From Vreelandella neptunia (lineage in GTDB: Bacteria; Pseudomonadota; Gammaproteobacteria; Pseudomonadales; Halomonadaceae), in the NCBI RefSeq assembly GCF_034479615.1, contig NZ_CP140255.1:4030001-4094000 (forward strand): a stretch of 64,000 nucleotides of DNA. The letters run 5' to 3'. A program made the position numbers and the translations under genes. Below, in pieces: positions 1 through 8,917 of this stretch. The stretch's first letter is position 1, and each line of letters starts with the position of its first letter. The notes under the pieces were generated by a model. The model searched no databases and had not been told where the DNA came from. It saw nothing but the letters and a program-made list of their open reading frames with translations.

Positions 1-1
1 T

Positions 2-3000
2 CAGGTGGTGATGACCGCCAACGCTACCGATGCCCTGCTGCAAACCGTGGTCAACAACACCGGCATCGTGGAAGCACAAACCCTGGACAACCAGAGCGGC
101 ACCATTGTGCTCAAGGGTGGCTTTAACGGCGGTACGGTCAACGTCGCCGGTACACTGGATGCCTCAGCGCCGGACAGCGGCGACGGCGGCTTTATCGACA
201 CCTCTGGTGCCCACGTCAAAATCGCTGGCGGCACCCAGGTCACTACCAACGCCAACAACGGCACCACCGGCGAATGGCTGATCGACCCGACCGATTTCAC
301 CATCAGCGCGGGCAGTGCGGTCGAAACCGACAGCGGCATTGGTGCCGATACGCTCTCTGGCAACTTGGCGAACAACAGCATCACCCTGCAAACAGTGGCC
401 AGCGGTAGCGAAGCGGGCGACATCAACGTCCAAGCCGCTGTTACCTGGAACGCCGATACCACGCTGACGCTGGATGCCCATAACGACATCAACATCAACG
501 CGGCCATCACCGCTCAAGGGGCAAATGGCAAAGTCGCCTTGCAATACGGCCAAGCCACTACCGATGGCGGCACGGCGGACTACCACATCAACGCCCCCAT
601 CAATCTGCAAAGCGGCAACAACTTCAGCACCCAAAAAGGCTCGACCGGCAGTGTGATCAGCTACACCGTGGTCAACGATGCTGCGGCGCTGCAAGCCATG
701 AACAGCGACTTGACCGCCAACTATGCTGTGGGCAGCAACATTGACCTGGGCAGTATCAGCAATTGGCAGCCGGTGGGAGAGAGTGATCGATTCACTGGCA
801 CCTTCAACGGCCTGGGCCACACCCTCAGCAACCTCACCATCGACCGCAGTGGTACGGATTTTGTTGGCTTGTTTGGCGCTACCGCCAGCGGCAGCGTGGT
901 CCGCGATATTGGGCTGGTAGGTGGCAGCGTCTCCGGCCGTAACCATGTCGGCGGGCTGGCCGGCGTCAGCTCAGGTATCATCAGCAACGCCTATGCCACC
1001 GGCAGCGTTGAGGGCCGTGAAAGAGTCGGCGGGCTGGTCGGATTTAACCAATCGGGAACCATCGACGACGCCTATACCACCGGTAGCGTTAAGGGCAGTA
1101 TTAATCAAGTCGGCGGGCTGGTCGGATTTAACCAATCGGGAACCATTAACAACGCCTATGCCTCCGGCAGCGTTGAGAGCTTAAGCAGAGTCGGCGGGCT
1201 GGTCGGATTTAACCAATCGGGAACCATCAACAACGCCTATACCACCGGTAGCGTTAAGGGCAGTATTAATCAAGTCGGCGGGCTGGTCGGATTTAACCAA
1301 TCGGGAACCATTAACAACGCCTATGCTACCGGCAGCGTTGAAGGCCTTGACTACGTCGGCGGCCTGGTGGGGTACAGCCTTGGAACCATCAGCAACGTCT
1401 ATGCCGCCGGCAGCGTTGAAGGCCGTGACTACGTCGGCGGGCTGGCTGGAAACAACTACGATGACACCATCACCAACAGCTACTGGAACACCGAGACCAG
1501 CGGCCAGGCCAGCGCAGTGGGTGCAGGAAGCTCCGCCGGCACCACCGGCCTCACCACCGCGCAGATGTTCGACGCCGCCAACTTCACCGGCTTTGACTTT
1601 GCCGGCACCTGGGCCAATGCCGACGATCAAACCACCCCCTACCTGCGCGCGCTGGCCGGCAACCGGGTGTTCAACAAAAACGACCTGCCCACCGGCACCC
1701 TCGACGCCACCAACCGCCCGGCGCTCTATACCGTGATCCAGAACGTCGAGCAGCTACAGGCCATGCGCAATGACGTCACGGCCAACTACCTGCTTGGCAA
1801 CCACATCGACGCCGCCGATACCGCCAGTTGGAACGGTGGAGCGGGGTTTGTGCCCGTTGGGGACGGGACTTACGGTTACAGAGGCGTCTTCGACGGCCTT
1901 GGCTATAGCATCAACGGTCTGACCATCAACCGGCCCAATACAAATAACGTTGGCCTGTTTGGAGTGACACTCGGCGGTAGCCAGGTTCACAATATCGGCT
2001 TGATCAACGCCGCCATCACCGGCGGTGGCAATGTAGGCGGGCTTGTCGGCGACCTTAACGGGTCTATCAGGCAGAGCTATGTAACCGGCCGGGTCAGCGG
2101 AAGACAGTTTGTCGGTGGCTTGGTCGGCCAATCAACTGGTTCCATCAAACAGAGCTACAGTTCGGCTGATGTAACCGGTAGTGGTTCAGATATCGGCGGT
2201 CTGGTCGGATACGCCAGCGAATACGGCGCAATTGAAGAAAGCTACGCCACAGGACAAGTCGGCGGCACCGCGCTCCGGATTGGCGGTCTAATAGGTCAAT
2301 TGCACGGTGATATTGTCAATACCTACTGGAACACCGAAACCAGCGGCCAAACCAGCGCTGTTGGCTCTAGTAGCAGAGGCACCTCTGGTATGACCGGCCT
2401 GACCACCGCACAAATGCTGCAAGCCGACAGCTTCACAGGCTGGGATATTGATGCGCAAGGCGGCACGGGCAAGGTCTGGCGTATCTACGAAGGTTATACC
2501 GCCCCGTTGCTGCGGCACTTTTTGACCGCCCTTGAAGTCACCGGCGACGACACCAGCGTCACCTATAACGGCACGGAACAGGGCGGCAGTTGGAGCGCCG
2601 CTGGCGCGTACGATGCTGATCGCATTTTCGGTCAACCCGTCGGCGGCAAAAATGCCGGTGCCTACGCCCTCGGTATGAACGGCCTGTACTCGGATCAACA
2701 GGGCTACGACCTAATCACCACCAGTGGCGGCACCCTGACCATCGACAAAGCCCAGGCCACCGTCACCGCCAACAGTGGTACTACCACCTACAACGGCACA
2801 GAGCAGAGCGTTAGTGGCTTTACCGTCGACGGTTTGGTTAACGGCGAAGATGCCAGTGTGCTGACTGGCGTGACCACTAGCGGCGGTAAAGGCACCAATG
2901 CGGGTAGCTATGTGCTCACGGTTGGCGGCGGTACCGCCGATAACTACGAGCTGACCTTTGTCGATGGCAAACTGACCATCAACAAGGCCCAGGCCACTGT

Positions 3001-4072
3001 CACCGCCAATAGCGGCACCACCACCTACAACGGCACAGAGCAAAGCATCAGCGGCTTTACCATCGAGGGTCTGGTTAATGGTGAAGATCAAAGCGTACTG
3101 ACTGACGTCACCGTCAATGGTGGCGGACGCAACGCCGGCAGCTATACGCTGACCGCCAATGGCAGCGACGGCAATTACGAGCTGACTTTTGTCGACGGCA
3201 CCCTGACCATCAATAAGGCCCAGGCCACTGTCACCGCCAATAGCGGCACCACCACCTACAACGGCACCGAGCAGAGTGTTGATGGCTTTACTGTTGATGG
3301 CTTGGTTAATGGTGAGGATCAAAGCGTATTGACTGGCGTGACCACCAGCGGCGGTAAAGGCACCAATGTGGGTAGCTACACCCTGACTGCCAGTGGCACC
3401 GACGGCAATTACGAACTGGCCTTTGTAGACGGTACCCTGACCATCAATAAGGCCCAGGCCACCGTCACCGCCAACAGCGGCACCACCACCTACAACGGCA
3501 CCGAGCAAAGCGTTAGCGGCTTTACCGTCGACGGCCTGGTGAACGGCGAGGATGCCAGTGTGCTCAATGGGATCACCACCAGCGGCGGCACGGGCACCAA
3601 CGCGGGCACCTACGTATTGACCGCCAGCGGCAGCGGCAGCGACGGCAATTACGCGCTGACCTTTATCGACGGCGCCCTGACCATCGAGCGTAAGGCCATC
3701 GCCGCCGATATCCTGGCTCAAGACAAGCCGTTTGACGGTACGCTGACGGCGGTGTTGGAAGGTGTGCTTAACGGCACCATCAGTGGCGACGACGTAGAGC
3801 TTCAGCTCAGTGGCCTGTTCGCGGGCCTCACACCGGGCGAGAACCGTGTGCTGGTTGATGCTTCATTGACCGGCGCTGACGCAGGCAACTATCAGCTCAT
3901 CATCCCCGACTCGGTGCCTGCCAACATGCAGGGCTTTGTTCAGACCGACGATTATCAGTCAGCTATCGTCAGCCAACCATCGGGAAAACCTAAGCTGAGC
4001 GCACCGACCAACGGCGACTACGTGCTTAACGTTGATGATGACGCCCTTATCCTGCCGAACTCAGAACAGTAA
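2..4072 (+). CDS. Large GLUG/MBG-repeat surface adhesin, 3' part only
   Basis: The reading frame is open from the left edge, so the N-terminus (signal peptide and any haemagglutination domain) lies outside. About 1355 residues are visible. Roughly residues 1-220 resemble the beta-helical stalk of filamentous haemagglutinin-type exoproteins. Residues about 300-490 and 670-780 hold many GLUG motifs of the form VGGLVGFNQSGTINNAY. Residues about 915-1230 are four nearly identical MBG/YDG-type repeats, each starting KAQATVTANSGTTTYNGTEQ. A non-repeated C-terminal region ends the protein. Such proteins are usually secreted by two-partner secretion and act in adhesion or biofilm; no TpsB transporter is in the window. 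The repeat architecture is seen directly; adhesion is inferred from the family. Confidence 0.8.
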   Translation, partial: QVVMTANATDALLQTVVNNTGIVEAQTLDNQSGTIVLKGGFNGGTVNVAGTLDASAPDSGDGGFIDTSGAHVKIAGGTQVTTNANNGTTGEWLIDPTDFTISAGSAVETDSGIGADTLSGNLANNSITLQTVASGSEAGDINVQAAVTWNADTTLTLDAHNDININAAITAQGANGKVALQYGQATTDGGTADYHINAPINLQSGNNFSTQKGSTGSVISYTVVNDAAALQAMNSDLTANYAVGSNIDLGSISNWQPVGESDRFTGTFNGLGHTLSNLTIDRSGTDFVGLFGATASGSVVRDIGLVGGSVSGRNHVGGLAGVSSGIISNAYATGSVEGRERVGGLVGFNQSGTIDDAYTTGSVKGSINQVGGLVGFNQSGTINNAYASGSVESLSRVGGLVGFNQSGTINNAYTTGSVKGSINQVGGLVGFNQSGTINNAYATGSVEGLDYVGGLVGYSLGTISNVYAAGSVEGRDYVGGLAGNNYDDTITNSYWNTETSGQASAVGAGSSAGTTGLTTAQMFDAANFTGFDFAGTWANADDQTTPYLRALAGNRVFNKNDLPTGTLDATNRPALYTVIQNVEQLQAMRNDVTANYLLGNHIDAADTASWNGGAGFVPVGDGTYGYRGVFDGLGYSINGLTINRPNTNNVGLFGVTLGGSQVHNIGLINAAITGGGNVGGLVGDLNGSIRQSYVTGRVSGRQFVGGLVGQSTGSIKQSYSSADVTGSGSDIGGLVGYASEYGAIEESYATGQVGGTALRIGGLIGQLHGDIVNTYWNTETSGQTSAVGSSSRGTSGMTGLTTAQMLQADSFTGWDIDAQGGTGKVWRIYEGYTAPLLRHFLTALEVTGDDTSVTYNGTEQGGSWSAAGAYDADRIFGQPVGGKNAGAYALGMNGLYSDQQGYDLITTSGGTLTIDKAQATVTANSGTTTYNGTEQSVSGFTVDGLVNGEDASVLTGVTTSGGKGTNAGSYVLTVGGGTADNYELTFVDGKLTINKAQATVTANSGTTTYNGTEQSISGFTIEGLVNGEDQSVLTDVTVNGGGRNAGSYTLTANGSDGNYELTFVDGTLTINKAQATVTANSGTTTYNGTEQSVDGFTVDGLVNGEDQSVLTGVTTSGGKGTNVGSYTLTASGTDGNYELAFVDGTLTINKAQATVTANSGTTTYNGTEQSVSGFTVDGLVNGEDASVLNGITTSGGTGTNAGTYVLTASGSGSDGNYALTFIDGALTIERKAIAADILAQDKPFDGTLTAVLEGVLNGTISGDDVELQLSGLFAGLTPGENRVLVDASLTGADAGNYQLIIPDSVPANMQGFVQTDDYQSAIVSQPSGKPKLSAPTNGDYVLNVDDDALILPNSEQ
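1025..1354 (+). repeat. GLUG-encoding tandem DNA repeat with 165-bp higher-order unit
   Basis: The string GTCGGCGGGCTGGTCGG recurs at about 1025, 1109, 1190 and 1274, so the spacing alternates 84, 81, 84. Block 1025-1189 and block 1190-1354 are nearly identical over 165 bp, including the inserted GSINQ segment in every second GLUG unit. This looks like a recent in-frame duplication of a two-GLUG unit. Confidence 0.8.
2747..3691 (+). repeat. Four tandem MBG-domain repeats
   Basis: Units begin with the codons for KAQATVTANSG at about 2747, 2984, 3215 and 3449 and are 231-243 bp long. They remain highly similar at DNA level, so in-frame expansion and contraction by recombination is likely. Each encodes one immunoglobulin-like MBG/YDG module of the adhesin. 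Confidence 0.8.
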
Positions 4073-4188
4073 CTTGCCAGGAGATCGGCCCAGGTACGGG
4101 CCGATACAACTGCCATTAAGGGTCAAATGCCATTCAGGCGTTAGAAGCCCGACAGAAAAAGTGTCAGGCTCACCCAGCCTGGAATAAA

Positions 4189-4221
4189 AAAGCTTCGAAC
4201 CCGAGAGAGGTTCGAAGCTTT
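4189..4221 (-). terminator. Rho-independent terminator for phoX (possibly bidirectional)
   Basis: A 13-bp perfect stem (4189-4201 with 4209-4221, AAAGCTTCGAACC and its complement) encloses a 7-nt loop. Read on the minus strand the stem is followed by a run of six U from the A tract at 4186-4191, the canonical layout for the phoX gene ending at 4272. On the plus strand only three U follow, so it may act weakly for the adhesin gene. Confidence 0.75.
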
Positions 4222-4271
4222 GACATAGCGGCGTCTTAATAGCGGCAGCGCTTTGCACTCAGCGCGTAATT

Positions 4272-6407
4272 TTAAACCCCAATTGGCCCGCCATCGCGCT
4301 TCTGAATAACAACGGTCGAGGCCCGCGGGCGTACTTGTCCGCTGGCCGCAACGGTGGCATCTTGCACAAGCTCGCTACCATCGGCTGGCCAGTTACCGGG
4401 GTGCTGAATGTTAATGAACAGCGCGGTTTTATCCGGCGTGGCAAAGATACCCGTCACTTCACAGCCGTTCGGCCCCACCGCAAAGCGCTTAAGCTGCTGC
4501 TGGTTGCTGCGGTTAATCACCGGGCCGGTTCCCTGGATGTCGTCTAGCCCATTAGGTACCACGGCAAGCAACTGATCGTTGGTGTACTCGGTCACCCCAT
4601 CATAACCATTATCGGTCTGGATCCAGAGGATACCCTGACCGTCTTCTCGCTCGTCGAACCAGAGTCCGTCGGGGCTGGCGAACTGATTCATTTCTGTCAG
4701 GCCTGAGTGGTTATCTGCATCGTCAGCGGCAGCGCCGAACACAAACACCTCCCAAGTGAAGGCATTCGGGAGCCGGCTTTCGCGCCAGCGGATAATATGC
4801 CCCGCTTCGTTATTAGCGCGAGGGTTGGCGGCATTGGTAGGCGCTAAATCGTAACCAACACCTACCTGTTCCAGACGCTCACCGTCATTAGTATAAGTTG
4901 GGGATGTCTCTTCAGCGGTACGCTGCGTGTTATTGGTGAGGGTGAGATACACCTCACCGGATGCAGGATCGACGGAAGCCCACTCAGGGCGATCCATTGG
5001 CGTGGCACCCAGCAAATCCGCTGCATCGCAGGTGTTGATGATGATACCTGCCGCATCATCGTCGGCTAGCCCCAACGCCGCCGCCAGTGTGCGACCATCG
5101 CGCGTTTGGGTGCTAGGCGTTAGCGGCAGCCATTCGCCGCTGCCGTCAGCGTGGAAACGGGCCACATAGAGGGTGCCGTTATCCAAATATTTGTTGCCAA
5201 TGGCAAGACGATCGTACTCTTCACCTGGGCGGTTGGCATCGGCGGGATCCCAGGCGGCATCAGAGACATATTTATATACGTACTCGTTGCGGGCATCGTG
5301 CCCTGAGTAGTAAACCACTGGCTGACCGGCTTCCAGCTTGCCTAACCAACACCCTTCATGACGGAAACGCCCGAGTGCCGTACGCTTAACCGCCAATGCA
5401 TCACTATAGGGATCAACTTCCACCTGGTAGCCGAACGTGCGTGCTTCGTTGCGGTAATCATTTTCAGCACGCTCGCCGCGCGGGGTAATATCGAAGCGAG
5501 CAAATTCGTCATTCTGTTCAGAGGCATCACCTGCCGAAGTATCCCAACCATAGCGGCTTTTATCGGTGGGAATACCAATCCGGGCATCGTCCTGGAAGCG
5601 TTCACCGCGGTTCACAAAGATATCGGGCCAGTTCTCTTCACAGGCAATATAGGTGCCCCAGGGCGTTACCCCGTTACCACAGTTATTGTTGGTACCACGG
5701 GTTTGGGTACCCTCAGGCGAAAAGCGGGTTTTGACGTAGTCACTGCCCGCCACTGGCCCGGAAAGTTCCATCACCGTCGCGCTGGTGAGGCGACGGTTAT
5801 AGCGCGACCCTGGCACGTGCGCCCATTGGCCGCTGGCGTTCTTTTCGACCTCAACAAGGGTAACACCGTGAGCGTTGATTTCGGTGCGCGACTCCTCTGC
5901 TGGCCGCTGACCCTCATCCGCATTAGTGGGGCCACCTTGAGGCGCCCATAGCGCTGCTTGGTCGATATATTCATTGTTGAGCGCCAGCACGAAACGACGC
6001 GAGGCGTTGTCGGTATCCAGGGCAAAACCGGCCATGCCGTCATGGTGCATGCCCACACTCTCCGCCTGACGCTCAGCGGTCATTGGCTGTTCGGGCTGCC
6101 AGGTAATATTTTGGTTCAGCGGCGTGCCCCACGGCACCAGGACCTGGGCCACGTAACCTTCCGGCACCACCACGGCATCGGTGCGTGACCCTTTAACCGC
6201 TTCAAACGCCAGTGTCAGGGGTGTTTTTTGGGCGCCGCTTGCGGCAAGCGCTTGAGCAGCACCGCCAAAGCTAAGCATCGAGGCAGCCGCCATGCTCAAA
6301 CCACCGCGCATCACGTCGCGCCGTGACACATGGCGCGCCAATACTTCCGCAAAAGGTTGATTGCCGCTGTGGTTAAACAGGCGATGATCTTCGATCTCTT
6401 TACTCAT
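4272..6407 (-). CDS. phoX: PhoX-family (DUF839) alkaline phosphatase, Tat-exported
   Basis: A 711-residue protein of the PhoX/DUF839 family: secreted, Ca/Fe-dependent phosphatases that release phosphate from organic phosphoesters in the periplasm. The N-terminus has a twin-arginine signal (SRRDVMRGG at about residues 28-36) followed by an Ala-rich hydrophobic stretch ending near ALAASG. Family-type segments include GTNNNCGNGVTPWGTYIACEE, a metal-site region of PhoX proteins, and PDGLWFDE. The length is typical. The start is supported by GGGGGAG before the ATG. A PhoB-box-like sequence lies about 65 bp upstream and a terminator follows. The gene is transcribed away from the heme locus and appears to be a single-gene unit. 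The family call is firm; in vivo substrates are not shown. Confidence 0.9.
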   Translation of the reverse strand: MSKEIEDHRLFNHSGNQPFAEVLARHVSRRDVMRGGLSMAAASMLSFGGAAQALAASGAQKTPLTLAFEAVKGSRTDAVVVPEGYVAQVLVPWGTPLNQNITWQPEQPMTAERQAESVGMHHDGMAGFALDTDNASRRFVLALNNEYIDQAALWAPQGGPTNADEGQRPAEESRTEINAHGVTLVEVEKNASGQWAHVPGSRYNRRLTSATVMELSGPVAGSDYVKTRFSPEGTQTRGTNNNCGNGVTPWGTYIACEENWPDIFVNRGERFQDDARIGIPTDKSRYGWDTSAGDASEQNDEFARFDITPRGERAENDYRNEARTFGYQVEVDPYSDALAVKRTALGRFRHEGCWLGKLEAGQPVVYYSGHDARNEYVYKYVSDAAWDPADANRPGEEYDRLAIGNKYLDNGTLYVARFHADGSGEWLPLTPSTQTRDGRTLAAALGLADDDAAGIIINTCDAADLLGATPMDRPEWASVDPASGEVYLTLTNNTQRTAEETSPTYTNDGERLEQVGVGYDLAPTNAANPRANNEAGHIIRWRESRLPNAFTWEVFVFGAAADDADNHSGLTEMNQFASPDGLWFDEREDGQGILWIQTDNGYDGVTEYTNDQLLAVVPNGLDDIQGTGPVINRSNQQQLKRFAVGPNGCEVTGIFATPDKTALFINIQHPGNWPADGSELVQDATVAASGQVRPRASTVVIQKRDGGPIGV

Positions 6408-6471
6408 TTTGGTCTCCCCCTGATCGTTTGTAAGTCAACGATTAAACGTTAGGAGACACTAAAGAAGCTTA

Positions 6472-6489
6472 ATGACAGCAAGATGACGG
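6472..6489 (-). promoter_or_regulatory. Putative PhoB box upstream of phoX
   Basis: Read on the minus strand the site is CCGTCATCTTGCTGTCAT: two CGTCAT/TGTCAT direct repeats 11 bp apart. It agrees with the Pho-box consensus (CTGTCAT, 4-bp AT-rich spacer, CTGTCAT) at about 14 of 18 positions. It sits 65 bp before the phoX start codon, a normal activator distance, so phosphate-starvation control by PhoB is likely. Confidence 0.65.
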
Positions 6490-6549
6490 CATGCCTGCAT
6501 TTAGATGAAGAACAGTCGAATGCTAGCCACTTTTACTCCCCAAACCCTA

Positions 6550-6578
6550 TTGAGGGATGTCTGCAACTCTGCTAAATT
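6550..6578 (+). promoter_or_regulatory. Possible sigma-70 promoter of hemP / heme operon
   Basis: TTGAGG at 6550-6555 and TAAATT at 6573-6578 are separated by 17 bp and lie just upstream of the Fur-box-like sequence. Only four of six bases fit the -10 consensus, so this is a weak call. It is supported mainly by its position. Confidence 0.35.
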
Positions 6579-6581
6579 AAC

Positions 6582-6600
6582 GCTAATAGTTATCATTAAC
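6582..6600 (+). promoter_or_regulatory. Putative Fur box upstream of hemP
   Basis: GCTAATAGTTATCATTAAC matches the 19-bp Fur consensus GATAATGATAATCATTATC at 14 positions. It lies 18 bp before the hemP start codon and directly after the candidate -10, so iron-loaded Fur would block transcription. This fits heme-uptake genes, which are normally iron repressed. Confidence 0.6.
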
Positions 6601-6617
6601 ACAGGAGTTACTCTCTC

Positions 6618-6788
6618 ATGCAGTTACCCGCCAAGGGCACTGGCCAGGGAGATACGTCGGCCTCGACGCCCCACGAGGTGAATAGCAAAGAATTACTTGG
6701 TAACTCAGGCCAGTTGGTTATTCACCATGAACAGCGCCGCTATGTGTTGCGCCGTACTAAAAACGGCAAGTTAATCCTTAACGCCTAA
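6618..6788 (+). CDS. hemP: HemP-like hemin uptake protein (small ORF)
   Basis: A 56-residue protein starting at the ATG that follows ACAGGAGTTACTCTCTC. The second half reads ELLGNSGQLVIHHEQRRYVL and ends RRTKNGKLILNA. This is the HemP/HmuP pattern: a short basic protein with LL.G...V.I.H...Y.LR.T..GKLIL. HemP/HmuP proteins are encoded next to hemin receptors and in some bacteria are needed for receptor expression or heme use. The preceding Fur-box-like site and the heme receptor 120 bp downstream support the call. Confidence 0.85.
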   Translation: MQLPAKGTGQGDTSASTPHEVNSKELLGNSGQLVIHHEQRRYVLRRTKNGKLILNA

Positions 6789-6909
6789 CGCCCTTAAACA
6801 TCTAAATACCTAATTAACTTATTGATTCTAAAAAGCAAAGCCAGCCAGGTAGCCCATCGCACCCAGCCAGCGACCTCTTCCACTTATCCCTGTTGGAACT
6901 CTCTGGCTC

Positions 6910-8886
6910 ATGAAACATACACGCACCTTTAGTGGCCTCTGTTTAACGCTGCTCCCACTACTCGCCGCCCAAGCAGACGACGCCGAGCTTAACCCTGTGA
7001 CGGTCACCGGCACCCGGGCGCCTACGGATCTTTCACAGGCGCCGCTAATTATCGATATTATTGATCGCGATGATGCGGTGCTGGCCACCGCCAGCCGGGT
7101 CGAAGACGTACTTAGCCGCCAACCCGGCCTGCATGTGGCTGGACAAGGGCGTCGAAATGGCCAGACCTTAAGTATGCGCGGTTTTGGCAGTAAAGGTGTG
7201 CTGGTGCGATTAGACGGGGTACGCCAGGATATCTCCACCGGTCATATCGGTAACTTCTTCCTCGACCCTGGCTTGATTCAAGAAGTACAGATAGCGCGCG
7301 GTGCGCTCTCCAGCCTTTACGGCAGCAATGCCATGGGCGGAGTGGTCAGCTTCACCAGTGTGGATGCCAACGACCTGCTTGCTCCCGGCGAAGATAGCGG
7401 CGTACGCCTATCGGTAGGCGGCACCACTGCCAGCGATGAGCTGCGGGGCAGCCTGACGGCCTTTGGCCGCCGCGATACCGCCAATGGCCAGGTGGATGGT
7501 CTCTTTTCAATCGGTCGCAGTGAATCCGGTGATATTCGCCGCGCCGGGGGCGATGAAGCCGAAGAGGATGCAACGCTCAATAGCCTGCTGCTAAAAGGCG
7601 GTTGGGAGCCAAGCGACGATCAGCGGCTATTTATGAGCTGGCAGCACTACGACGAACGCGCCACCCAGCCCGCCAACCCACAGCAGCTTTCCACCGATGC
7701 CAGCAATCCGCTGCGCGATCGCGATGTGGAAAGCAACAACGTCCAGTTGGGCCACCGCTGGCAGCCCAGCGCTGCCACCGAAGTCACTTCGCAGCTGACC
7801 TTTAGCCAGCAGGATATCGATGAGCCCCAGGCCAACCGCACCTTAGAGCGGGTCGGTCTCCAGAGCGACGGTTTCCACACCATGGATCACGGCTGGCTCT
7901 CGCAAACGCTGGTGTTCGGCGCCGAGCTGGAGCAGGCACGCCAACGGCCAGATGGCGAAGCGAATGGCTTCCCTAAAGCCGATATCGACACCCAGGCAGC
8001 CTATCTCGACACCACCCTCACCGCAGGACGCTATCTAACCGATGGCGGCGCCGGGCAGTTTGACGTTGGCTTGGGAGCCCGCTATGACCGTTACGACGCC
8101 AGCGGCCAAAACGGCGCTGATAGCATCCACGACCAAGTGTCACCGCGCTTTCGCCTTGCTTGGCGACCCGACGATGCCCTGATGCTGTTCTCCGGGTACG
8201 CCGAAGCCTTCCGTGCCCCTAGCCTTTCCGAGCTTTACGCCAACGAGCGCCACTTTGCCGGTTTCTGCGCTGGTCCCTTCTTTTGTACACCGGATAACTA
8301 CTGGATTCCCAATCCCAATCTCTCGCCTGAATCCAGCCACACCTGGGAAAGCGGCGTGGTCTGGCATCAGGGCGATTGGCAGGTTCGTGCCAGCTACTTC
8401 GACACCCGCGCCGACGATTTTATCGACACCCACGTCGACATCATGGCGGGCACCACCCAGGCAGTGAACGTTCAGCGCGCCCAGCTATGGGGCTATGACG
8501 CCCGGGTGACCTGGCAGCCTAGCGCTTTCCCGTTACTCACCAGCTTTATGGGCCTTTCGGAAGTCTCCGGCAAAGACCGTGATTCTGGCGAGCCCCTAGG
8601 CAGTCAAACACCCCTGGAAGCCACCCTGGGTAGCGAAGTGGCGCTGTACAGGAGCGATATCCGCCTGGGCTGGCAAGCACGCTTTGCCCAATCTTTCGAT
8701 AAGCAGGGCGATGACGAGCGCCTTCCCGGTTACGGCCTACACGATGTGCATCTCGCCTGGCAACTCACCACGGCCGTGGATACTTCGCTGCGCCTTGCCA
8801 ATGTTGGCGACAAGGTATGGTACCGCCCCGACGGTAGTCTGGGCGATGGGCGCAGTCTTTTCGCCACCCTTAACTGGCAGTGGTAA
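6910..8886 (+). CDS. TonB-dependent heme/hemoglobin outer-membrane receptor
   Basis: A 658-residue outer-membrane receptor. It has a signal peptide (residues 1-21, ending LAAQA), a TonB-box-like start of the plug (NPVTVTGTRAP), a plug domain to about residue 150, and a beta-barrel ending in an aromatic residue (LNWQW). The heme-receptor FRAP box is at residues 434-437 and the NPNL box at 468-471. A histidine between them (H448, in NERHFAG) is at the position expected for heme handling in the HemR/HmuR/PhuR family. It would move heme across the outer membrane to HmuT using TonB energy. It follows hemP and precedes hemS-hmuTUV. The ribosome-binding site before its ATG is weak. HmuR- or PhuR-type naming cannot be decided by eye. 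Confidence 0.9.
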   Translation: MKHTRTFSGLCLTLLPLLAAQADDAELNPVTVTGTRAPTDLSQAPLIIDIIDRDDAVLATASRVEDVLSRQPGLHVAGQGRRNGQTLSMRGFGSKGVLVRLDGVRQDISTGHIGNFFLDPGLIQEVQIARGALSSLYGSNAMGGVVSFTSVDANDLLAPGEDSGVRLSVGGTTASDELRGSLTAFGRRDTANGQVDGLFSIGRSESGDIRRAGGDEAEEDATLNSLLLKGGWEPSDDQRLFMSWQHYDERATQPANPQQLSTDASNPLRDRDVESNNVQLGHRWQPSAATEVTSQLTFSQQDIDEPQANRTLERVGLQSDGFHTMDHGWLSQTLVFGAELEQARQRPDGEANGFPKADIDTQAAYLDTTLTAGRYLTDGGAGQFDVGLGARYDRYDASGQNGADSIHDQVSPRFRLAWRPDDALMLFSGYAEAFRAPSLSELYANERHFAGFCAGPFFCTPDNYWIPNPNLSPESSHTWESGVVWHQGDWQVRASYFDTRADDFIDTHVDIMAGTTQAVNVQRAQLWGYDARVTWQPSAFPLLTSFMGLSEVSGKDRDSGEPLGSQTPLEATLGSEVALYRSDIRLGWQARFAQSFDKQGDDERLPGYGLHDVHLAWQLTTAVDTSLRLANVGDKVWYRPDGSLGDGRSLFATLNWQW

Positions 8887-8917
8887 ATCCATACAGTCAA
8901 CCCGATAGAGGTGCGTC

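Noticed and set aside
164..946. 260-codon minus-strand open frame inside the adhesin gene
   Set aside because: It is antisense to a clear repeat protein; its repetitive valine/alanine-rich translation merely mirrors the GC-rich plus-strand codons.
1025..1354. CRISPR-like regularly spaced repeats
   Set aside because: The spacing of 81-84 bp is in frame with the adhesin and the 'spacers' are themselves similar coding sequence, so these are GLUG protein repeats.
2711..3721. 336-codon minus-strand open frame opposite the MBG repeats
   Set aside because: Its repeated sequence is only the complement of the four MBG repeats; no start signal or family match.
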